A DNA stretch of 64,000 bases, taken from NCBI RefSeq assembly GCF_000151205.2, contig NC_016051.1, positions 1,984,001 through 2,048,000 of the forward strand, in the 5' to 3' direction. Below are positions 43,228 through 54,186 of this stretch, one piece after another. A program made the position numbers and the translations under genes. Each line of letters starts with the position of its first letter. The first letter of the stretch is position 1. The notes beneath the pieces were generated by a model that was not told the origin of the DNA, ran no database searches, and saw only the letters and a list, made by a program, of their open reading frames with translations. Source of the DNA: Thermococcus sp. AM4. Its GTDB lineage: Archaea > Methanobacteriota_B > Thermococci > Thermococcales > Thermococcaceae.

Positions 43228-44250
43228 TCACTCGAGGAGTATGAACTTCTCGCCCTCGACGTCCTCGAAGTAGCTCCCGATTCCGCCGACCTTGAGCTCC
43301 TTTCCGTTGTGTCTGAAGGTGACGTTCGCTGTCAGTGGAGTGTACTCGTAGGCGACTATCTCGCCGTCTATCGTCACGGGCTCCTTCGTGTCGATGATCC
43401 TGCCGACGATCTCTGCCCTCCTAGGAAGCCCGACGAAGCGTAGAACCGTGATGAGGGTCCGGATGTTGACAAGGGAGAGCGGCTTTGGAAGCTTCTCGTA
43501 GTTGAGGGGCTTGATGACCTCGCTGTTGTCGAAGTAGATGGTGTAGAACCAGTGCATGTAGTTCTGGATTATCCTCGGGCTCTTGGCCCAGAAGGAGTAG
43601 AACTTCTCCTTTCTGGTGTCCTGGGGCAGGGCACCGAAGAAGAGGGCGTAGTCTATGTCCCCGATTACCCAGCTGGCCATGAGCCACGGCGCCCCGCCGC
43701 TCCTTGCGAGGATTATGTTGTCGCCCCTCAGCCAGTCGGGAACGTCTTTGAAGTTGCTTATGATCACGAACACGACGTCCTTCCTGCCCTTTATCTCGTT
43801 CTTGAGGAGCTCGAGGAACTCCAGCGGGGTGTTGATCAGAACCTCGTGCTTCGCGCTTCTGATGACGTATTCTGCCCTCTCTATGGTGTTGTCAAAGCCC
43901 TGTATCGTCCATATCTCCGGCAGCTCCTCGCCGTGAACCTCGCGGTAGAGCTCGAGGAAGGCCTCTTTCAGGGCCTCTATGTCCTTTACAATCTCCTCCT
44001 TGATCTTTTCGAGTATCACCTCGGGATTGACCGGCTTGTAGAGCCTCGGCGTGCCCTGCATGACGTCGACGAAGCCCTTCCGGTGGAGCGAGCTCAGGAC
44101 ATCGTAGACCCTCGTGTGCGGAATGCCGCTCTCCTTCGTTATGTCGGTGGCCTTGCTCGGGCCGAGCTTGAGGAGCGTGATGTAGGCAACGCTCTCGTAC
44201 TTCGTCAGGCCGAGCCTCTGGAGCTTTTCAATTATCTCATCTTCCCTCAT
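43228..44250 (-). CDS. trmBL1: TrmBL1/Tgr global sugar-responsive regulator
   Basis: 340 residues of the TrmB family: N-terminal winged helix (KLQRLGLTKYESVAYITLLKLGPSKATDITKESGIPHTRVYDVLSSLHRKGFV), a coiled helix linker, and the C-terminal sugar-binding domain. The gene sits in the same place as Tgr of T. kodakarensis, which binds the Thermococcales glycolytic motif (TATCAC-N5-GTGATA), represses glycolytic and sugar-uptake genes and activates gluconeogenesis until maltose or maltotriose is bound. A near-match of that motif lies at the malE promoter in this window (46254-46270). Divergent from the cyclomaltodextrinase gene, upstream of glgA. Confidence 0.93.
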   Translation of the reverse strand: MREDEIIEKLQRLGLTKYESVAYITLLKLGPSKATDITKESGIPHTRVYDVLSSLHRKGFVDVMQGTPRLYKPVNPEVILEKIKEEIVKDIEALKEAFLELYREVHGEELPEIWTIQGFDNTIERAEYVIRSAKHEVLINTPLEFLELLKNEIKGRKDVVFVIISNFKDVPDWLRGDNIILARSGGAPWLMASWVIGDIDYALFFGALPQDTRKEKFYSFWAKSPRIIQNYMHWFYTIYFDNSEVIKPLNYEKLPKPLSLVNIRTLITVLRFVGLPRRAEIVGRIIDTKEPVTIDGEIVAYEYTPLTANVTFRHNGKELKVGGIGSYFEDVEGEKFILLE

Positions 44251-44267
44251 CCCTTAACCCCCGACAA

Positions 44268-44310
44268 GCTTAAGTTCACTGGTACCAGTTTATTCATTAC
44301 CAGTGATACA
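44268..44310. promoter_or_regulatory. Divergent trmBL1/cyclomaltodextrinase promoter with inverted repeats
   Basis: The 72-bp gap holds ACTGGTACCAGT (about 44278-44289), a perfect palindrome, and TCACTGGT...ACCAGTGA as a wider inverted repeat with ACCAGTGATA on the right. The latter contains a TGM half-site (GTGATA). GTTTATTC and CTTAAG are the only TATA-like stretches. Probably an operator for TrmBL1 or another TrmB-type regulator. Confidence 0.4.
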
Positions 44311-44322
44311 AAGGTGGTCGAT

Positions 44323-46239
44323 GTGTATAAAACTTTCGGGTTCGTTGAGGATCCAGTCTTCGGGAGGCTCGCGAAGGTTGAGTTTTCAATTCCCTATCGC
44401 GGCGAGGAGTACGCCTATCTCCTCGGGAGCTTCAACGCCTTCAACGAGGGGAGCTTTAGGATGGAGAAGCGTGGAAACCGCTGGGCTGTGACGGTTCTCC
44501 TCCCCGAGGGCGTTTGGAGGTACGCGTTCTCGCTGGGGGGCAGGTTCGAGGTTGACCCCGAAAACGAAAGCACCGAAACCTATCGCAGGCCATCGTACAA
44601 GTTCGAGAAAACGGTCAGCGTCGCGAGGATTGCCGGCCCGGAGCTGGCCTATCACTCGCCTTCCCTCCTCCACCTTTACTCCTTCGGCGGGAGGGTTCAC
44701 TTCATTCTCAGGGCGAGAAAAGATCGTCTGCACTCCGTTTTCCTTGTGATGGATGATGCGAGAATCGAGATGAGGAAGCGGGCGAGCGATGAGCTCTTCG
44801 ACTACTTCGGGGTGGACGTTGGCGGGATTGAGGGGACGATCGAGTACTCGTTCGTGGGAGAGGGCAGGGAAGGGACTTTTGAGCTTGGCCCTTTTGAAGC
44901 CGTTCCGATGACACTTGAGGCCCCGGAGTGGCCGCTCGGAAGAGTTTTCTACCAGGTGATGCCCGATCGCTTCGCCGGCCGTTCTCTCGGTGACTCTGGG
45001 GATTTCTGCGGCGGTGACCTCTGGGGGCTGATTGAGAGGCTGGACCACATCACCGGACTGGGCTTCAACGCCCTCTATCTAACCCCGATCTTCGAGTCAA
45101 CAACCTATCACGGCTACGACATCGTTGATTACTTCCACGTTTCCAGGAGACTTGGTGGGGATGAGGCCTTTGAGGCTCTCGTGGGGGAGCTGAGGAAAAG
45201 GAACGTCAGGCTGATCCTCGACGGGGTTTTTCATCACACCAGCTTCTTCCATCCGTACTTCCAGGACGTCGTTGAGAAGGGCGAAAAAAGCAGGTACGCA
45301 GGGTTTTACAGGGTTCTGGGCTTTCCAGTCGTCTCGGAGCGTTTTCTTGAGGTGCTGAACTCTGACCTGCCCCCCGGGGAGTTGGGGAAAGCCCTGAGGA
45401 AAGTCGGCTGGAACTACGAGAGCTTTTACTCCGTCTGGCTGATGCCGCGGCTGAACCACGATAACGAGGAGGTCTTTGAGTTCGTCGTTGGCGTTATGCG
45501 GCACTGGCTGGGCGGGGCGGATGGATGGAGGCTCGACGTGGCCCACGGCGTTCCCCCTGATTTCTGGGCAAGGGTGCGGGAGAGAGTGCCCTCATCAGCC
45601 TACCTGATCGGGGAGGTCATGGACGACGGGAGGCTTTACCTATTCCGGGGGTTCCACGGGGTCATGAACTACGCGCTCTACGACGCGATGCTCAGGTTCT
45701 TTGCCTTTGGCGAGACAACCGCCGAGGAGTTCCTGAACGAGCTCGAGCTCATCAGCGTTCGCTACGGGCCCGCCGAGTACTACGCCTACAACTTCCTCGA
45801 CAACCACGACACTGAGCGCTTCCTCGACCTCGTTGGCGACGAGCGGATCTACCTCTGCGCCCTGGCCTTTCTGATGACCTACAAGGGCATTCCCGCTGTT
45901 TTCTACGGCGATGAGATCGGGCTGAGGGGCAGAAAGGGGGGAGGCCTCGACGTCGGGAGGACTCCGATGGACTGGGAGAGCGAAAACTGGAACCATAAAA
46001 TACTGAAAACGACCGAAAAACTGGTCCGGCTCAGGAGGAACTCCAGGGCCCTCCAGGTGGGGACCTTCAGGCCCCTGTTCTTCAGGAGCAGGACGATGGT
46101 CTACGAAAGGGCCGCCGGCGATGAGGTCTTGATCGTTGCCATAAACTGCTCCGACGCCCCGGCTGAGGTTCCCCTCCCTGATGGGAGAGGGATTACCATC
46201 CCACCGCTGGCCTTCAGGATAATCGATGCCGGCCGATAA
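44323..46239 (+). CDS. Cyclomaltodextrinase / neopullulanase-type GH13
   Basis: 638-residue cytoplasmic GH13 enzyme with an N-terminal glycogen-binding-like domain (GSFNAFNEGSFRMEKRGNRWAV), then the (beta/alpha)8 barrel: ILDGVFHHTS (region I), GWRLDVAHGVP (region II, nucleophile Asp), LIGEVMDD (region III, acid/base Glu) and NFLDNHDTERF (region IV). It hydrolyses cyclodextrins and maltodextrins taken up by the Mal importer. GTG 44323 is chosen: AAGGTGGTCGAT precedes it and relatives begin YKxFGF; the open frame extending into trmBL1 antisense is rejected. It is 62 bp upstream of the malE gene but the latter has its own promoter. Confidence 0.9.
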   Translation: MYKTFGFVEDPVFGRLAKVEFSIPYRGEEYAYLLGSFNAFNEGSFRMEKRGNRWAVTVLLPEGVWRYAFSLGGRFEVDPENESTETYRRPSYKFEKTVSVARIAGPELAYHSPSLLHLYSFGGRVHFILRARKDRLHSVFLVMDDARIEMRKRASDELFDYFGVDVGGIEGTIEYSFVGEGREGTFELGPFEAVPMTLEAPEWPLGRVFYQVMPDRFAGRSLGDSGDFCGGDLWGLIERLDHITGLGFNALYLTPIFESTTYHGYDIVDYFHVSRRLGGDEAFEALVGELRKRNVRLILDGVFHHTSFFHPYFQDVVEKGEKSRYAGFYRVLGFPVVSERFLEVLNSDLPPGELGKALRKVGWNYESFYSVWLMPRLNHDNEEVFEFVVGVMRHWLGGADGWRLDVAHGVPPDFWARVRERVPSSAYLIGEVMDDGRLYLFRGFHGVMNYALYDAMLRFFAFGETTAEEFLNELELISVRYGPAEYYAYNFLDNHDTERFLDLVGDERIYLCALAFLMTYKGIPAVFYGDEIGLRGRKGGGLDVGRTPMDWESENWNHKILKTTEKLVRLRRNSRALQVGTFRPLFFRSRTMVYERAAGDEVLIVAINCSDAPAEVPLPDGRGITIPPLAFRIIDAGR

Positions 46240-46245
46240 TCGCAA

Positions 46246-47720
<1,475 letters not shown>

Positions 47721-47724
47721 TCTC

Positions 47725-47733
47725 TTCTTTTTA
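47725..47733 (+). terminator. Oligo-T stretch between malE and malF
   Basis: CTTCTTTTTAAC directly after the malE stop. Possible partial terminator inside the operon, or TATA element of an internal promoter for malF; the sequence alone does not decide. Confidence 0.3.
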
Positions 47734-47755
47734 ACTTTCTTGAGAGGTGAAAGGG

Positions 47756-48655
47756 ATGAGAAAGAGCACAGTTGCGGCACTAACGCTGATCCTTCCAGGC
47801 ATAGCCGCGTTCCTCTTCTTCAACATCTACCCGATACTCTACTCGATCTACATCGCCTTCACGAACGCCCAGCTGGGGAACTTCCCGATTCAGACCCCCA
47901 ACGCTCCGCCGCTGAAGTTCGTTGGTCTTGACAACTTCAGATGGGCCCTCAACGATCCTGGATTTAGATCGGCTTTCCTCTGGACCTGGATCTTCGTGGC
48001 GACCAGCGTCACCCTCAAGGTTCTGGCGGGAATTTTCCTCTCGATCCTCTACAACAGCAGGTACGTCATCGGGAAGTCCCTCTACAGGGCGCTCCTCATA
48101 GTTCCCTGGGCCCTTCCCCTCCTGTTCTCGATCACGGTCTGGCGCTTCATGTTCGATCCCATATTCGGGCCCATCAATATAATCCTCCGCGACTTTGGGG
48201 TCTCAAATCCCCCGGACTGGATAAACAACGCGACCTACGGCTTCATAGCCCTCAACATCATCGAGGTCTGGCTGGCCTATCCCTTCATGATGACGGTGAT
48301 AACCTCGGCCCTTCAGTCGGTTCCGGACATACTGGTCGAGGCGGCCATAATAGACGGGGCCAACTACTGGCAGAGGCTCACTAAGGTCGTCATCCCAATA
48401 GTTAGCAAGCCGATAGCCTTCGCCACCATACTCACGAGCGCCGCCAGCTTCCAGTACTTCCTGGTTCCATTCCTCTACAACGGCACGCTCTTCGAGGACA
48501 GGTTCCTGCTCCTCTACGGCTACCAGAGGGCTTTTGGCGCTTCGATTCCCCATTACGGCAGAGCGGCGGCGGTTCTCTTCATAGCCACCCTGATCCTGGC
48601 CGTCTACATGTACATAAGCATGAAGATAACCAAACTGCAGGAGGGGGCTAGCTGA
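47756..48655 (+). CDS. malF: Maltodextrin ABC transporter permease (MalF-like)
   Basis: 299-residue membrane permease with six helices and the EAA loop LVEAAIIDGANYWQRLTKVVIPIVSKPI. N-terminal LTLILPGIAAFLFFNIYPILYSIYIAF is typical of sugar permeases of the MalF/UgpA type; the long N-terminal extracytoplasmic domain of E. coli MalF is absent. ATG 47756 is chosen with GAGGTGAAAGGG upstream. Its TGA overlaps the start of malG. Confidence 0.9.
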   Translation: MRKSTVAALTLILPGIAAFLFFNIYPILYSIYIAFTNAQLGNFPIQTPNAPPLKFVGLDNFRWALNDPGFRSAFLWTWIFVATSVTLKVLAGIFLSILYNSRYVIGKSLYRALLIVPWALPLLFSITVWRFMFDPIFGPINIILRDFGVSNPPDWINNATYGFIALNIIEVWLAYPFMMTVITSALQSVPDILVEAAIIDGANYWQRLTKVVIPIVSKPIAFATILTSAASFQYFLVPFLYNGTLFEDRFLLLYGYQRAFGASIPHYGRAAAVLFIATLILAVYMYISMKITKLQEGAS

Positions 48656-49986
48656 TGTTCGATTTCCACTTCAGGAACCGGAGGGAGCTTTTTAAGGCCC
48701 TCCTCGCGACGGCCCTGGCGGTAATAGTCATGGGGATAATCCTCTTCCCCGTTTACTACATGTTCACGGTCTCGCTGAAACCTCAGGGAACGCTCGCCTC
48801 GACGTCCCTCGACATAATCCCGGACCACGTGACGCTCCAGAACTACAGGGAGGTCATGTTCGGCCACAAGGAGGCGACCGTGAAGACCAAGGTTTTCAAC
48901 ATAACCTCATCCAGGGGCAAGCTGCTCGGAACGGAGTACACCATAGAGTACACGGACGGTGTGCTCTACGGCAAGGCCTACATAAACACGCCCTTCAACC
49001 TCAAGTACGTGTCGCACATCAAGGTCGAGGGAGCCAACAAGAGCGTCGAAAACGGTCAGGTCAGGTACGTCAAGGGCGAGTTCGTTTCCATGGACGCGAA
49101 GAAGATAAGCTCCACCCAGGGCATCATCGGCAGGGTCTACCTCAAGGCCAGGGAGGTTAAAATAACCGTGAACGGCAAGACGAGCCTTCCACTCGAGGGG
49201 CTGACCAGAATCGACAACAACATCTACGTGGGCAAAAACGTCACCCTCAGGCTCTCCGGCAGGGTTAGGCTCGACTCCGAAAAAGGACACTTCGAGGCCA
49301 GGGACTTCTTCTACGTCTTCGTGAACCAGGTCGGCGGCGGCTTCTTCGGCTATCTCAAGAGAAGCCTGATCATAGCGTCCCTAACGGTCGTGCTGACGCT
49401 GCTCTTCGCGGTTCCAGCGGCTTACGCCTTCTCAAGGCTCAAGTTCTTCGGCAGGGAGCACATCCTGTACTTCTACCTGATGTTCACCCAGGTTGCCGGA
49501 GGACTGGGGATAGCGGGCTTGGTTGCCCTCTACGGAATGCTCGTTAAGCTCAACCTGACCAACAACATCTACGTCCTTCCCTTCATCTACGCCGCCGGTG
49601 GTGTCCCCTTCAACACGTGGCTCCTCAAGAGCTACCTCGACTCCATAAGCCCCGACTTCGACGAGGCGGCCCTCGTGGACGGTGCGAACTACCTCCAGAT
49701 AATCTGGCACGTGCTCCTCCCGATGGCCCTGCCCGGAATAGCAACCGTTGCAATCTTCGCCTTCATCGGCGGCTGGACAGAGCTGATCCTCGCCAACCTG
49801 CTCCTCAATCAGGAGAACTACCCCCTGACGGTGTGGCTCTTCAGCATGCTCAACGACCTCAGGAACGTTTCATGGAACCAGTTCTCCGCGGCGGCACTGC
49901 TCTTCGCGCTCCCGGTGTTCATAATGTTCCTCCTCGCCCAGAACTACATCAAGAGCGGATTGACCGTTGGGGGTCTCAAGGAATGA
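48655..49986 (+). CDS. malG: Maltodextrin ABC transporter permease (MalG-like) with large external domain
   Basis: 443 residues, about 150 more than bacterial MalG. After the first helix (about 17-40) there is a hydrophilic beta-rich extracytoplasmic insertion (about 60-225, with KVFNITSSRGKLLGTEYTIEY and several N-glycosylation sequons), followed by the usual permease helices and the EAA loop DEAALVDGANYLQIIWHVLLPMALPGI. The insertion probably contacts the binding protein or glycan outside the cell. ATG 48655 overlaps the malF stop by one base. Confidence 0.9.
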   Translation: MFDFHFRNRRELFKALLATALAVIVMGIILFPVYYMFTVSLKPQGTLASTSLDIIPDHVTLQNYREVMFGHKEATVKTKVFNITSSRGKLLGTEYTIEYTDGVLYGKAYINTPFNLKYVSHIKVEGANKSVENGQVRYVKGEFVSMDAKKISSTQGIIGRVYLKAREVKITVNGKTSLPLEGLTRIDNNIYVGKNVTLRLSGRVRLDSEKGHFEARDFFYVFVNQVGGGFFGYLKRSLIIASLTVVLTLLFAVPAAYAFSRLKFFGREHILYFYLMFTQVAGGLGIAGLVALYGMLVKLNLTNNIYVLPFIYAAGGVPFNTWLLKSYLDSISPDFDEAALVDGANYLQIIWHVLLPMALPGIATVAIFAFIGGWTELILANLLLNQENYPLTVWLFSMLNDLRNVSWNQFSAAALLFALPVFIMFLLAQNYIKSGLTVGGLKE

Positions 49987-49991
49987 TTTCG

Positions 49992-49997
49992 TTTTTT
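49992..49997 (+). terminator. Oligo-T stretch between malG and the amylopullulanase gene
   Basis: GTTTTTTACG six bases after the malG stop. Possible partial terminator within the operon. Confidence 0.3.
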
Positions 49998-50025
49998 ACG
50001 ACTTTGTCTATGGAGGTGTTGTGAG

Positions 50026-53000
50026 ATGGTACGGTGGAATAGAAAAGTTGCCCTTTCCCTGCTCCTGATCGGGTTTATGATCGTGAGTGCATTCAGTGTG
50101 CACTTCGGCAGTGCCGATGAGACCAAGCCGAAGCCGCTCAACGTTATCATAGTCTGGCACCAGCATCAGCCCTTCTACTACGACCCCATCCTCAACGTTT
50201 ACACGAGGCCCTGGGTGAGGCTCCACGCGGCCAACGACTACTGGAAGATGGCCCACTATCTAAGCGAGTATCCGGAAGTGCACGCGACCATAGACCTCTC
50301 CGGTTCTCTCATAGCCCAGATAGTGGACTACATGCACGGTAAGGAGGACACACTGCAGATCATCAGCTACAAGATCGCGAACGGAGCGCCGCTGAGCCTT
50401 GACGAGAAGTGGCAGGTTCTCCAGGTTCCCGGGGGCTTTTTCGACCACACCATTCCCTGGAACGGCGAGCCCGTTACCGATAAGGACGGAAACCCGACGA
50501 GGAAGATCTGGAAGCACTACACCGAGCTCAAGGACAAGCTCATGAACGCAAAGAAAAAGTACTCAAACCTGCCCCTGGAGGAGCAGAAGGTCAAGATAAC
50601 GGGTGAATTCACGGAGCAGGACTACATAGATCTCGCCGTCTACTTCAACCTGGCCTGGATAGACTACGGCTACATCGTCAGCCACCCGGAGCTGAAGGCG
50701 ATATACGACAGGGTTGATGAGGGCAACTACACGAGGGACGACCTTAAAACCGTCCTGAATGCTCAGATGTGGCTCCTCAACCACACCTTCGAGGAGCACG
50801 AGAGGATAAACCTCCTCCTCGGCAACGGGAACGTAGAGGTCACGGTCGTTCCCTACGCCCACCCGATAGGGCCGATTCTCAACGACTTCGGCTGGGAGAG
50901 GGACTTCGACGAGCAGGTTAAGAAGGCCGACGAGCTCTACCGCGAGTACCTCGGAAACGGCACCGTTACGCCCAGGGGAGGCTGGGCCGCCGAATCCGCG
51001 CTGAACGATGAAACACTGAAGATCCTCGCCGACAACGGCTGGCAGTGGGTCATGACGGACCAGATGGTCCTTGAGAGGATGGGAATCCCAAAGACGGTTG
51101 ACAACTACTACCACCCCTGGGTGGCCCAGTTCGGCGACAAGAAGATATACCTCTTCCCGAGGAACCACGACCTCAGCGACAGGGTTGGCTTCCGCTACGC
51201 CGGCATGAACCAGTACCAGGCCGTTGAGGACTTCGTAAACGAGCTCCTCAAGATCCAGAAGCAGAACTACGACGGCTCGCTCGTCTACGTCGTAACCCTC
51301 GACGGCGAGAACCCGTGGGAGCACTACCCCTACGACGGCCAGCTCTTCCTCACCCAGCTCTACAAGCGGCTCACCGAACTGCAGGAGGAGGGCCTCATAA
51401 GAACGCTGACGCCGAGCGAGTACATCCAGCTCTACGGCGACAAGGCCAAGGTTCTAACGCCCAAGATGATGGAGCGCCTCGATTTCACCAGCGAGGAGCA
51501 CGTTAAGGCCCTTCTGAAGGCCCAGAGCCTCAACGAGCTCTACGACATGGCGGGAATAAAGGAGGAGATGCAGTGGCCCGAGAGCAGCTGGATAGACGGA
51601 ACGCTCTCGACGTGGATCGGTGAGCCCCAGGAGAACTACGCCTGGTACTGGCTTTACCTTGCCAGAAAGACCCTCATGGAGCACAACGCTTCGATGAGCC
51701 TTGCCAGGTGGGAGAACGCCAACGAATACCTCCTCAGGGCTGAGGGTAGCGACTGGTTCTGGTGGTACGGCAAGGACCAGGACAGCGGGCAGGACTACGC
51801 CTTTGACCGCTACTTCAAGGTTTACCTGTACGAGATCTACCGCCTCGCGAACGTAACCCCGCCGGATTACCTCTACGGCAACTACTACCCCGACGGCGAG
51901 CCCTACATAAGGCGGTCCCTCGACGGCCTCAAAGAGGGCCAGGTGAGGACTTACTCGAGCCTCTCACCCTTGGCCAAGAACGTCAGCGTTTACTTCGATG
52001 GCAAGGGGCTCCACTTCGTTCTAAACGGCAACCTGAGCGAGTTCGAGGTGAGCCTGTACGAGGTGAACAGGCGCGTTGGAAACACCTTCACCCTGCTCCA
52101 GAGCAGGCCGGACGAGCTGAGATACTCAACCTGGCCGTTCTCGAAGGACAGCGTTGGCCTGATGATAACCAAGCACATTCTGTATAGAAACGGCACTGCT
52201 GAAATCTACAACGCGACCGGCTACGATAACTCCACCCTCCTCGGCAACCTCACCGTTGAGAGAACCGGTGACTCTGTTGAAATCACCGTGCCCTTTGACT
52301 ACATCGAGAGCCCCAGCGACTTCTACTTCGCAGTTTCGACCGTGAGGAACGGCAGCCTTGAAACGATAAGCACCCCCGTCGAGCTCAAACTCCCCACTCA
52401 GGTCAAGGGCGTTGTCATAGCGGACATCAAGGATCCCGAGGGAGACGATCACGGTCCTGGAACCTACACCTACCCGACGGACAAGGTCTTCAAGCCCGGC
52501 GTCTTCGATCTCCTCCGCTTCAGGCTCCTCGAGGGCACCGACGACTACATCATGGAGTTCTACTTCAAGAACCTCGGCGACAACCCCTGGAATGGACCGA
52601 ACGGATTCAGCCTTCAGATCATCGAGGTTTACCTCGACTACAAGCCCGGCGGAAACACTTCTGCAATAAAGATGTTCCCCGACGGTCCGGGGGCAAACGT
52701 TGACCTCGATCCGGACCATCCGTGGGACGTGGCCTTCAGAATTGCGGGCTGGGACTACGGCAACCTGATCGTCCTGCCGAACGGAACGGTTTACCAGGGT
52801 GAGATGCAGATCTCTGCCGATCCAACCAAGAACGCCATAATAGTCAAGGTCCCGAAGAAGTACATCAAGATCGACGAGGATTACGGCCTTTGGGGAGACG
52901 TTCTAACTGGATCGCAGGATGGCTATGGTCCGGACAAGTGGAGGCCGGTGGCCGTTAAGGCCGAGCAGTGGAAGGTCGGAGGCGGAGATCCAGACGCTAT

Positions 53001-54159
53001 CATAGCGGGCGTTGAACCAAGGGTGATGGACGAGCTCGTTCCGCCCGGCTTCAAGCCTACTCAGGAGGAGCAGCTGAGCTCTTATGATGCAGAGAAAGGA
53101 AAGCGCGCAACCGTAAAGGCGATCCCGCTCCTCAAGACGGGAATAGTCGTTAAGGATCCAGAGGGTGACGATCACGGTCCTGGAACCTACACCTACCCGA
53201 CCGACCCGGTCTTCGTTCCGGGCGCATTCGACCTCCTCAAGTTCAGGATGGTGAACGAGAGCGACTGCTGGCGCCTTGAGTTCTACTTCAAGAACCTCGG
53301 CGACAACCCCTGGAATGGACCGAACGGCTTCAGCCTGCAGATAATCGAAGCCTACTTCGACTTCAAGGACGGAGGCAACACCTCGGCAATAAAGATGTAT
53401 CCAGACGGCCCCGGCGCCAACGTCGACCTCGATCCAAAGCACCCGTGGGATCTCGCGCTCAGGATCGCCGGCTGGGACTACGGCAACCTGATCGTTCTCC
53501 CGAACGGAACGGTTTACCAGGGCGAAATGAAGATCTCCGCCGATCCAACCAAGAACGCGATAATCGTGGAGCTCCCGAAGAGGTACCTCCGGGTCAGTCC
53601 GGAGTACGGCCTCTACGCCTCGATACTCACTGGAAGCCAAGACGGCTATGGCCCGGACAAGTGGAGGCCTGTGGCCGTTAAGGCCGAGCAGTGGAAGGTC
53701 GGGGGCGGAGACCCCGATGCAATCATAGCCGGCGTCGAGCCAAGGGTGATGGACGAGCTCGTTCCGCCCGGCTTCAAACCCACTCAGGAGCAGCAGCTGA
53801 GCTCTTATGATGCAGAGAAAGGAAAGAGGGCCACCGTGTTAATGATAACCCTCATCAAGGGCACCTCCACCGGAGGGGGCACGACAACAACCACGACCAC
53901 AACGACTACCACCACAACCACGACTTCTAGCACAACTACGACTACGACGACCACTTCATCCGGTGGCTCGGGTTCTGGGCCGACGACCACGACCACTACA
54001 ACGACGACTACAAGCACCACAACTACCACGACAACAACGACCGCCGCTACCACAACCACAACGACCACTACCTCCTCGAAGGGCGGCTGGAAGCTCTGCG
54101 GGCCGGCCCTGATAGTTGGCCTCGCAATAATCCCGCTCCTCCTCAGGAGGAGGCTTTGA
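50026..54159 (+). CDS. apu: GH57 amylopullulanase, cell-surface anchored (CGP-CTERM)
   Basis: 1377-residue secreted type II pullulanase cutting alpha-1,4 and alpha-1,6 bonds in starch. Signal peptide (residues 1-29); GH57 catalytic domain with HQHQP (45-49), nucleophile Glu323 in GGWAAESAL and acid Asp426 in TLDGENPWE, which are 103 residues apart as are Glu291 and Asp394 in the T. hydrothermalis enzyme; central beta domains; a tandem pair of about 230-residue domains (about 802-1030 and 1043-1270) each starting DPEGDDHGPGTYTYPTD, similar to glucodextranase C-terminal domains; a Thr-rich linker; and KGGWKLCGPALIVGLAIIPLLLRRRL, the CGP-CTERM anchor. Start ATG 50026 after GGAGGTGTTGTGAG. Placed between malG and malK, so enzyme and importer are made together. 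Confidence 0.94.
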   Translation: MVRWNRKVALSLLLIGFMIVSAFSVHFGSADETKPKPLNVIIVWHQHQPFYYDPILNVYTRPWVRLHAANDYWKMAHYLSEYPEVHATIDLSGSLIAQIVDYMHGKEDTLQIISYKIANGAPLSLDEKWQVLQVPGGFFDHTIPWNGEPVTDKDGNPTRKIWKHYTELKDKLMNAKKKYSNLPLEEQKVKITGEFTEQDYIDLAVYFNLAWIDYGYIVSHPELKAIYDRVDEGNYTRDDLKTVLNAQMWLLNHTFEEHERINLLLGNGNVEVTVVPYAHPIGPILNDFGWERDFDEQVKKADELYREYLGNGTVTPRGGWAAESALNDETLKILADNGWQWVMTDQMVLERMGIPKTVDNYYHPWVAQFGDKKIYLFPRNHDLSDRVGFRYAGMNQYQAVEDFVNELLKIQKQNYDGSLVYVVTLDGENPWEHYPYDGQLFLTQLYKRLTELQEEGLIRTLTPSEYIQLYGDKAKVLTPKMMERLDFTSEEHVKALLKAQSLNELYDMAGIKEEMQWPESSWIDGTLSTWIGEPQENYAWYWLYLARKTLMEHNASMSLARWENANEYLLRAEGSDWFWWYGKDQDSGQDYAFDRYFKVYLYEIYRLANVTPPDYLYGNYYPDGEPYIRRSLDGLKEGQVRTYSSLSPLAKNVSVYFDGKGLHFVLNGNLSEFEVSLYEVNRRVGNTFTLLQSRPDELRYSTWPFSKDSVGLMITKHILYRNGTAEIYNATGYDNSTLLGNLTVERTGDSVEITVPFDYIESPSDFYFAVSTVRNGSLETISTPVELKLPTQVKGVVIADIKDPEGDDHGPGTYTYPTDKVFKPGVFDLLRFRLLEGTDDYIMEFYFKNLGDNPWNGPNGFSLQIIEVYLDYKPGGNTSAIKMFPDGPGANVDLDPDHPWDVAFRIAGWDYGNLIVLPNGTVYQGEMQISADPTKNAIIVKVPKKYIKIDEDYGLWGDVLTGSQDGYGPDKWRPVAVKAEQWKVGGGDPDAIIAGVEPRVMDELVPPGFKPTQEEQLSSYDAEKGKRATVKAIPLLKTGIVVKDPEGDDHGPGTYTYPTDPVFVPGAFDLLKFRMVNESDCWRLEFYFKNLGDNPWNGPNGFSLQIIEAYFDFKDGGNTSAIKMYPDGPGANVDLDPKHPWDLALRIAGWDYGNLIVLPNGTVYQGEMKISADPTKNAIIVELPKRYLRVSPEYGLYASILTGSQDGYGPDKWRPVAVKAEQWKVGGGDPDAIIAGVEPRVMDELVPPGFKPTQEQQLSSYDAEKGKRATVLMITLIKGTSTGGGTTTTTTTTTTTTTTTSSTTTTTTTTSSGGSGSGPTTTTTTTTTTSTTTTTTTTTAATTTTTTTTSSKGGWKLCGPALIVGLAIIPLLLRRRL
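52429..53838 (+). repeat. Tandem 723-bp duplication inside the amylopullulanase gene
   Basis: Copy 1 (52429-53115) and copy 2 (53152-53838) encode the paired C-terminal domains. Long stretches are almost identical at DNA level, for example around 52914-53100 and 53637-53823 and around 52560-52620 and 53283-53343, while others have diverged. This points to duplication with continuing gene conversion. Confidence 0.85.
53868..54080 (+). repeat. ACN-rich tract encoding the Thr linker of amylopullulanase
   Basis: Two long runs of Thr codons separated by Ser/Gly-rich spacers, just before the CGP anchor. Coding low-complexity sequence; likely O-glycosylated wall-spanning stalk. Confidence 0.8.
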
Positions 54160-54186
54160 CCTTTCCCCATTTTTGGAGGTGATACA

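Noticed and set aside
43552-44322. Long open frame upstream of the cyclomaltodextrinase GTG start
   Set aside because: It runs antisense through trmBL1; a ribosome binding site precedes GTG 44323 and relatives start there.
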